The notes under the pieces are model-generated. The model worked only from the letters and a program-made list of their open reading frames with translations, made no database searches and was not told the origin of the DNA. A stretch of DNA of 7,541 bases. Source: Paludibacteraceae bacterium (GTDB lineage Bacteria > Bacteroidota > Bacteroidia > Bacteroidales > Paludibacteraceae). This document shows positions 6,741 to 7,541 of this stretch, in pieces. The stretch spans positions 1-7,541 of the forward strand of contig CAJGDW010000076.1 in NCBI GenBank assembly GCA_904502115.1, given 5' to 3'. Position 1 is the first letter of the stretch. The number at the start of each line of letters is the position of its first letter. The position numbers and the translations under genes were made by a program.

Positions 6741-6790
6741 CAAAAAATTTGACGTTTTATGGAGGGACAAACTCCTTATTATCGTCAAAC
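6741..6790 (-). terminator. Intrinsic terminator/attenuator inside the operon
   Basis: In the minus-strand transcript TTTGACG (6789-6783) pairs with CGTCAAA (6754-6748). An inner GGAG/CTCC pairing (6775-6772 with 6764-6761) completes the fold. Six U residues follow at once (6747-6742), then G and four more U. This is a textbook terminator arrangement. It lies between the zinc-ribbon-like gene and the first peptidase gene, so transcripts from the upstream promoter should partly stop here. Confidence 0.72.
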
Positions 6791-6809
6791 TTCGACACAC
6801 ATATACTTT

Positions 6810-7013
6810 TTATTCAATGTACGGACTGCCACGATGTATCTTACTACGGCATGGCGTACATAATTGACCACAGCCTTGAATATAATCTTTTCTTTCTTCA
6901 ATTGGCGTTGTAACAGAGATTTTTATTTCTGCTCCACAAAGTACACACTTCTCATATACTATTTCCTGTTTCTGACTACGAAACCTTTGTAGAAATTTTC
7001 TTATTCTTGTCAT
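6810..7013 (-). CDS. Small Cys-rich zinc-ribbon-like protein of unknown function
   Basis: This 67-aa protein starts at the ATG at 7013, with AAGGGA (7021-7026) seven bases upstream. The frame stays open upstream to a TTG at 7082, but that extension crosses the inverted repeat and has no ribosome site. The N-terminus is basic (MTRIRKFLQRFRSQKQ). Two Cys pairs follow, C23-x2-C26 (EKCVLCGAEI) and C52-x2-C55 (QLCTPC), with an extra C48, consistent with a zinc ribbon. Between them lies TPIEERKDYIQGCGQLC, a pattern I associate with short uncharacterised clostridial proteins, though I cannot name the family. It is the first gene downstream of the proposed invertible promoter and is followed by an intrinsic terminator, so it could be the most strongly switched product. 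It might be a small nucleic-acid-binding or regulatory factor; nothing in the sequence proves this. Confidence 0.65.
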   Translation of the reverse strand: MTRIRKFLQRFRSQKQEIVYEKCVLCGAEIKISVTTPIEERKDYIQGCGQLCTPCRSKIHRGSPYIE

Positions 7014-7038
7014 GCTGTCATCCCTTCGCTGTTCTGTA

Positions 7039-7059
7039 ACATAATTCTTATTATGTAGT
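7039..7059. repeat. Left (operon-proximal) 21-bp inverted repeat of the switch
   Basis: This 21-bp sequence occurs again, perfectly inverted, at 7329-7349. It is itself a near palindrome: 7-bp arms ACATAAT and ATTATGT flank TCTT, the kind of dyad a tyrosine recombinase binds at a core crossover site. It lies within the 5' leader of the zinc-ribbon-like gene, 26 bp before its ATG. In the operon transcript it can form a short AU hairpin, but no U-run follows. Confidence 0.9.
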
Positions 7060-7106
7060 GAAGTTGTGCTCGTTCTGAGCAAAAAAGTTTCTCATTTAAT
7101 AGCGAT

Positions 7107-7135
7107 ATAATAATACATATTTATTGTAATGGCAA
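7107..7135 (-). promoter_or_regulatory. Strong sigma-A-type promoter inside the invertible segment
   Basis: The minus strand has TTGCCA (7135-7130), a 17-bp A+T-rich spacer and TATTAT (7112-7107). Each hexamer matches the consensus at five of six positions and the spacing is ideal. An A-rich tract just upstream (about 7136-7144) could act as an UP element. The predicted start is near A7100, giving a leader of about 87 bases before the ATG at 7013. In the opposite DNA orientation it would fire towards the recombinase gene. Confidence 0.8.
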
Positions 7136-7172
7136 GTTTTTTTTGATAATTAATGTTTTATTAAATAAATTT

Positions 7173-7238
7173 GGGCGCACGGAATAAACCCGCGAGTAGA
7201 TAAAAAAGAAAAAGTCGGGGGTGTAGTTTTGTGCGCCT
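7173..7238. other. GC-rich interrupted stem-loop inside the invertible segment
   Basis: GGCGCAC (7174-7180) pairs perfectly with GTGCGCC (7231-7237). Further in, ACCCGCGA (7188-7195) pairs with TCGGGGGT (7215-7222) with one G-G mismatch, leaving a purine-rich loop. These are by far the most G+C-rich bases in an otherwise A+T-rich segment. On the plus strand the stem is followed by a T-rich stretch (TGTTTTTATGTTTTG), so it may terminate transcription in that direction. It may instead be a protein-binding or insulating element. Confidence 0.5.
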
Positions 7239-7283
7239 GTTTTTATGTTTTGACTAAATTTAATTACATCAAAAATCCTCTAA

Positions 7284-7298
7284 TGCAAGCGTGCAAGC
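7284..7298. repeat. Short direct repeat TGCAAGC
   Basis: TGCAAGC occurs twice, eight bases apart (7284-7290 and 7292-7298), near the recombinase-proximal end of the invertible segment. Short direct repeats next to a crossover site could bind the recombinase arm domain or an accessory factor, but two copies of seven bases are weak evidence. Confidence 0.35.
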
Positions 7299-7328
7299 TC
7301 AAAAAAATTACTGTCTTGATGATGCGCT

Positions 7329-7349
7329 ACTACATAATAAGAATTATGT
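7329..7349. repeat. Right (recombinase-proximal) 21-bp inverted repeat of the switch
   Basis: This is the exact reverse complement of 7039-7059, again with 7-bp palindromic arms around a four-base centre. It begins 15 bp beyond the stop codon of the tyrosine recombinase. Identity ends sharply at both edges: neither the flanking bases outside nor those inside continue the match. There is no target-site duplication around the pair. Confidence 0.9.
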
Positions 7350-7360
7350 GGTGTTTTTTT
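7329..7360 (+). terminator. Plus-strand intrinsic terminator built on the right repeat
   Basis: Reading rightwards, 7329-7338 pairs with 7343-7352 around a four-base AAGA loop (ten pairs, one of them a wobble). Seven T residues follow at 7354-7360. The left arm lies within the 21-bp repeat, so the structure survives inversion. It would stop transcripts from the flipped promoter just before they run antisense into the recombinase gene. The stem is A+T-rich, so efficiency may be moderate. Confidence 0.55.
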
Positions 7361-7364
7361 ATTT

Positions 7365-7541
7365 TCAGACAACCAGACCTAGATTTTCAATTTTCTTTCT
7401 GTGTTCCATTCCTGTTGAGATGATATATATGCGAGTGGTATCGATGCTGCCATGACCTAATATATCTGCCAATTTTGCAATATCCTTTTCTAACTTATAG
7501 AAAGTCCGTGCAAATAATTTTCTTAAATTGTGGGGAAATAC
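7365..7541 (-). CDS. Tyrosine recombinase/integrase, C-terminal part
   Basis: These are the last 58 codons of a gene that enters from the right edge; the reading frame is open from base 7541 to a TGA at 7367-7365. The fragment contains the end of the catalytic domain. PHNLRKLFAR carries the conserved His and second Arg of the R-H-R triad, ILGHGSIDTTRIY carries the third catalytic His (LGH), and the Tyr nucleophile is nine residues later, at fragment residue 39. A short tail, HRKKIENLGLVV, follows. The pattern is that of phage-integrase/XerC-D-like enzymes common in clostridia, although a Lys replaces the more usual His after HxLR. The gene's stop lies 15 bp from the 21-bp inverted repeat, so it is the obvious candidate enzyme for inverting the adjacent segment. 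Its promoter and N-terminal part are outside the window. Confidence 0.88.
   Translation of the reverse strand, partial: VFPHNLRKLFARTFYKLEKDIAKLADILGHGSIDTTRIYIISTGMEHRKKIENLGLVV

Larger units (their letters stand above)
7060..7328. mobile_element. Proposed invertible DNA segment carrying the operon promoter
   Basis: This 269-bp segment lies between the two perfect 21-bp inverted repeats and next to a tyrosine recombinase gene. It holds no credible gene. It contains a strong leftward promoter (7107-7135), a GC-rich interrupted stem-loop (7173-7238) and a short direct repeat (7284-7298). Inversion would turn the promoter away from the operon and towards the 3' end of the recombinase gene. The window thus shows the orientation expected to express the operon. 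Layout and repeat size resemble known recombinase-operated switches such as those of Clostridioides difficile or fimS of E. coli. Inversion itself is inferred, not seen. Confidence 0.75.

Noticed and set aside
6719..6913. Plus-strand 64-codon frame over the internal terminator and zinc-ribbon-like gene
   Set aside because: It overlaps the terminator and lies antisense to a gene with a good ribosome site and Cys motifs.
7067..7081. Five-bp hairpin TGCTC/GAGCA in the leader as a terminator
   Set aside because: It is too short, and its T-run lies before, not after, the stem in the operon transcript.
7039..7349. The 21-bp inverted repeats as ends of a small transposon-like element (MITE)
   Set aside because: There is no target-site duplication outside the repeats, each repeat is internally palindromic like a recombinase core site, and a promoter plus adjacent tyrosine recombinase fit a switch better.
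7229..7423. Plus-strand 64-codon frame across the right repeat
   Set aside because: It crosses the inverted repeat and the T7 run and overlaps the recombinase end antisense. No ribosome site or protein-like composition was seen.

Overview
The window comes from a low-GC Gram-positive bacterium, most likely a Clostridia/Lachnospiraceae-type gut Firmicute. This is judged from the A+T-rich sequence, the strong AGGAGG-type ribosome binding sites, the SipW/TasA-type proteins and a typical clostridial integrase tail. The species cannot be told from the sequence. Every gene I accept lies on the minus strand, so the window reads biologically from right to left.

Right end (7541 to about 7014): the last 58 codons of a tyrosine recombinase end at 7365. 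Fifteen bases beyond its stop begins a perfect 21-bp inverted repeat pair (7329-7349 and 7039-7059) that encloses 269 bp. Inside lies an excellent sigma-A-type promoter (TTGCCA, 17 bp, TATTAT) pointing left, towards the operon. A recombinase gene next to short inverted repeats that flank a promoter is the layout of a phase-variable invertible promoter. In this reading the window shows the ON orientation. This is the main discovery of the window.

Operon (7013 down to 1): the first gene is a 67-aa Cys-rich, zinc-ribbon-like protein of unknown function, followed by a convincing intrinsic terminator or attenuator. Next come a 240-aa divergent ER/SipW-type signal peptidase with a C-terminal coiled coil, a 67-aa single-pass membrane protein and a canonical 175-aa SipW-type signal peptidase, all tightly packed. 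After a 92-bp gap holding a long RNA hairpin come the exported substrates: a 219-aa TasA/camelysin-like protein, a 717-aa protein (TasA-like head, BspA-type leucine-rich repeats, beta-helix), a 631-aa protein (near-identical head, Gly/Asn-rich beta-helix), and the first 70 codons of a further SipW-dependent protein that runs off the left edge. Two adjacent hairpins, one capped by a UUCG loop, separate the last two genes.

Taken together this looks like a dedicated export and assembly locus for a surface or biofilm-matrix material. The signal peptidases would process the AWFTD/AWFSD-type signal peptides of the TasA-like proteins, which carry no visible LPXTG or C-terminal membrane anchor. The inferred DNA switch at the head would make cells express the locus in an ON/OFF fashion. 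The internal terminator and hairpins suggest further tuning of protease versus structural protein levels. The switch, the matrix role and the RNA roles are inferences; the repeats, promoter, hairpins and protein motifs are read directly from the sequence.
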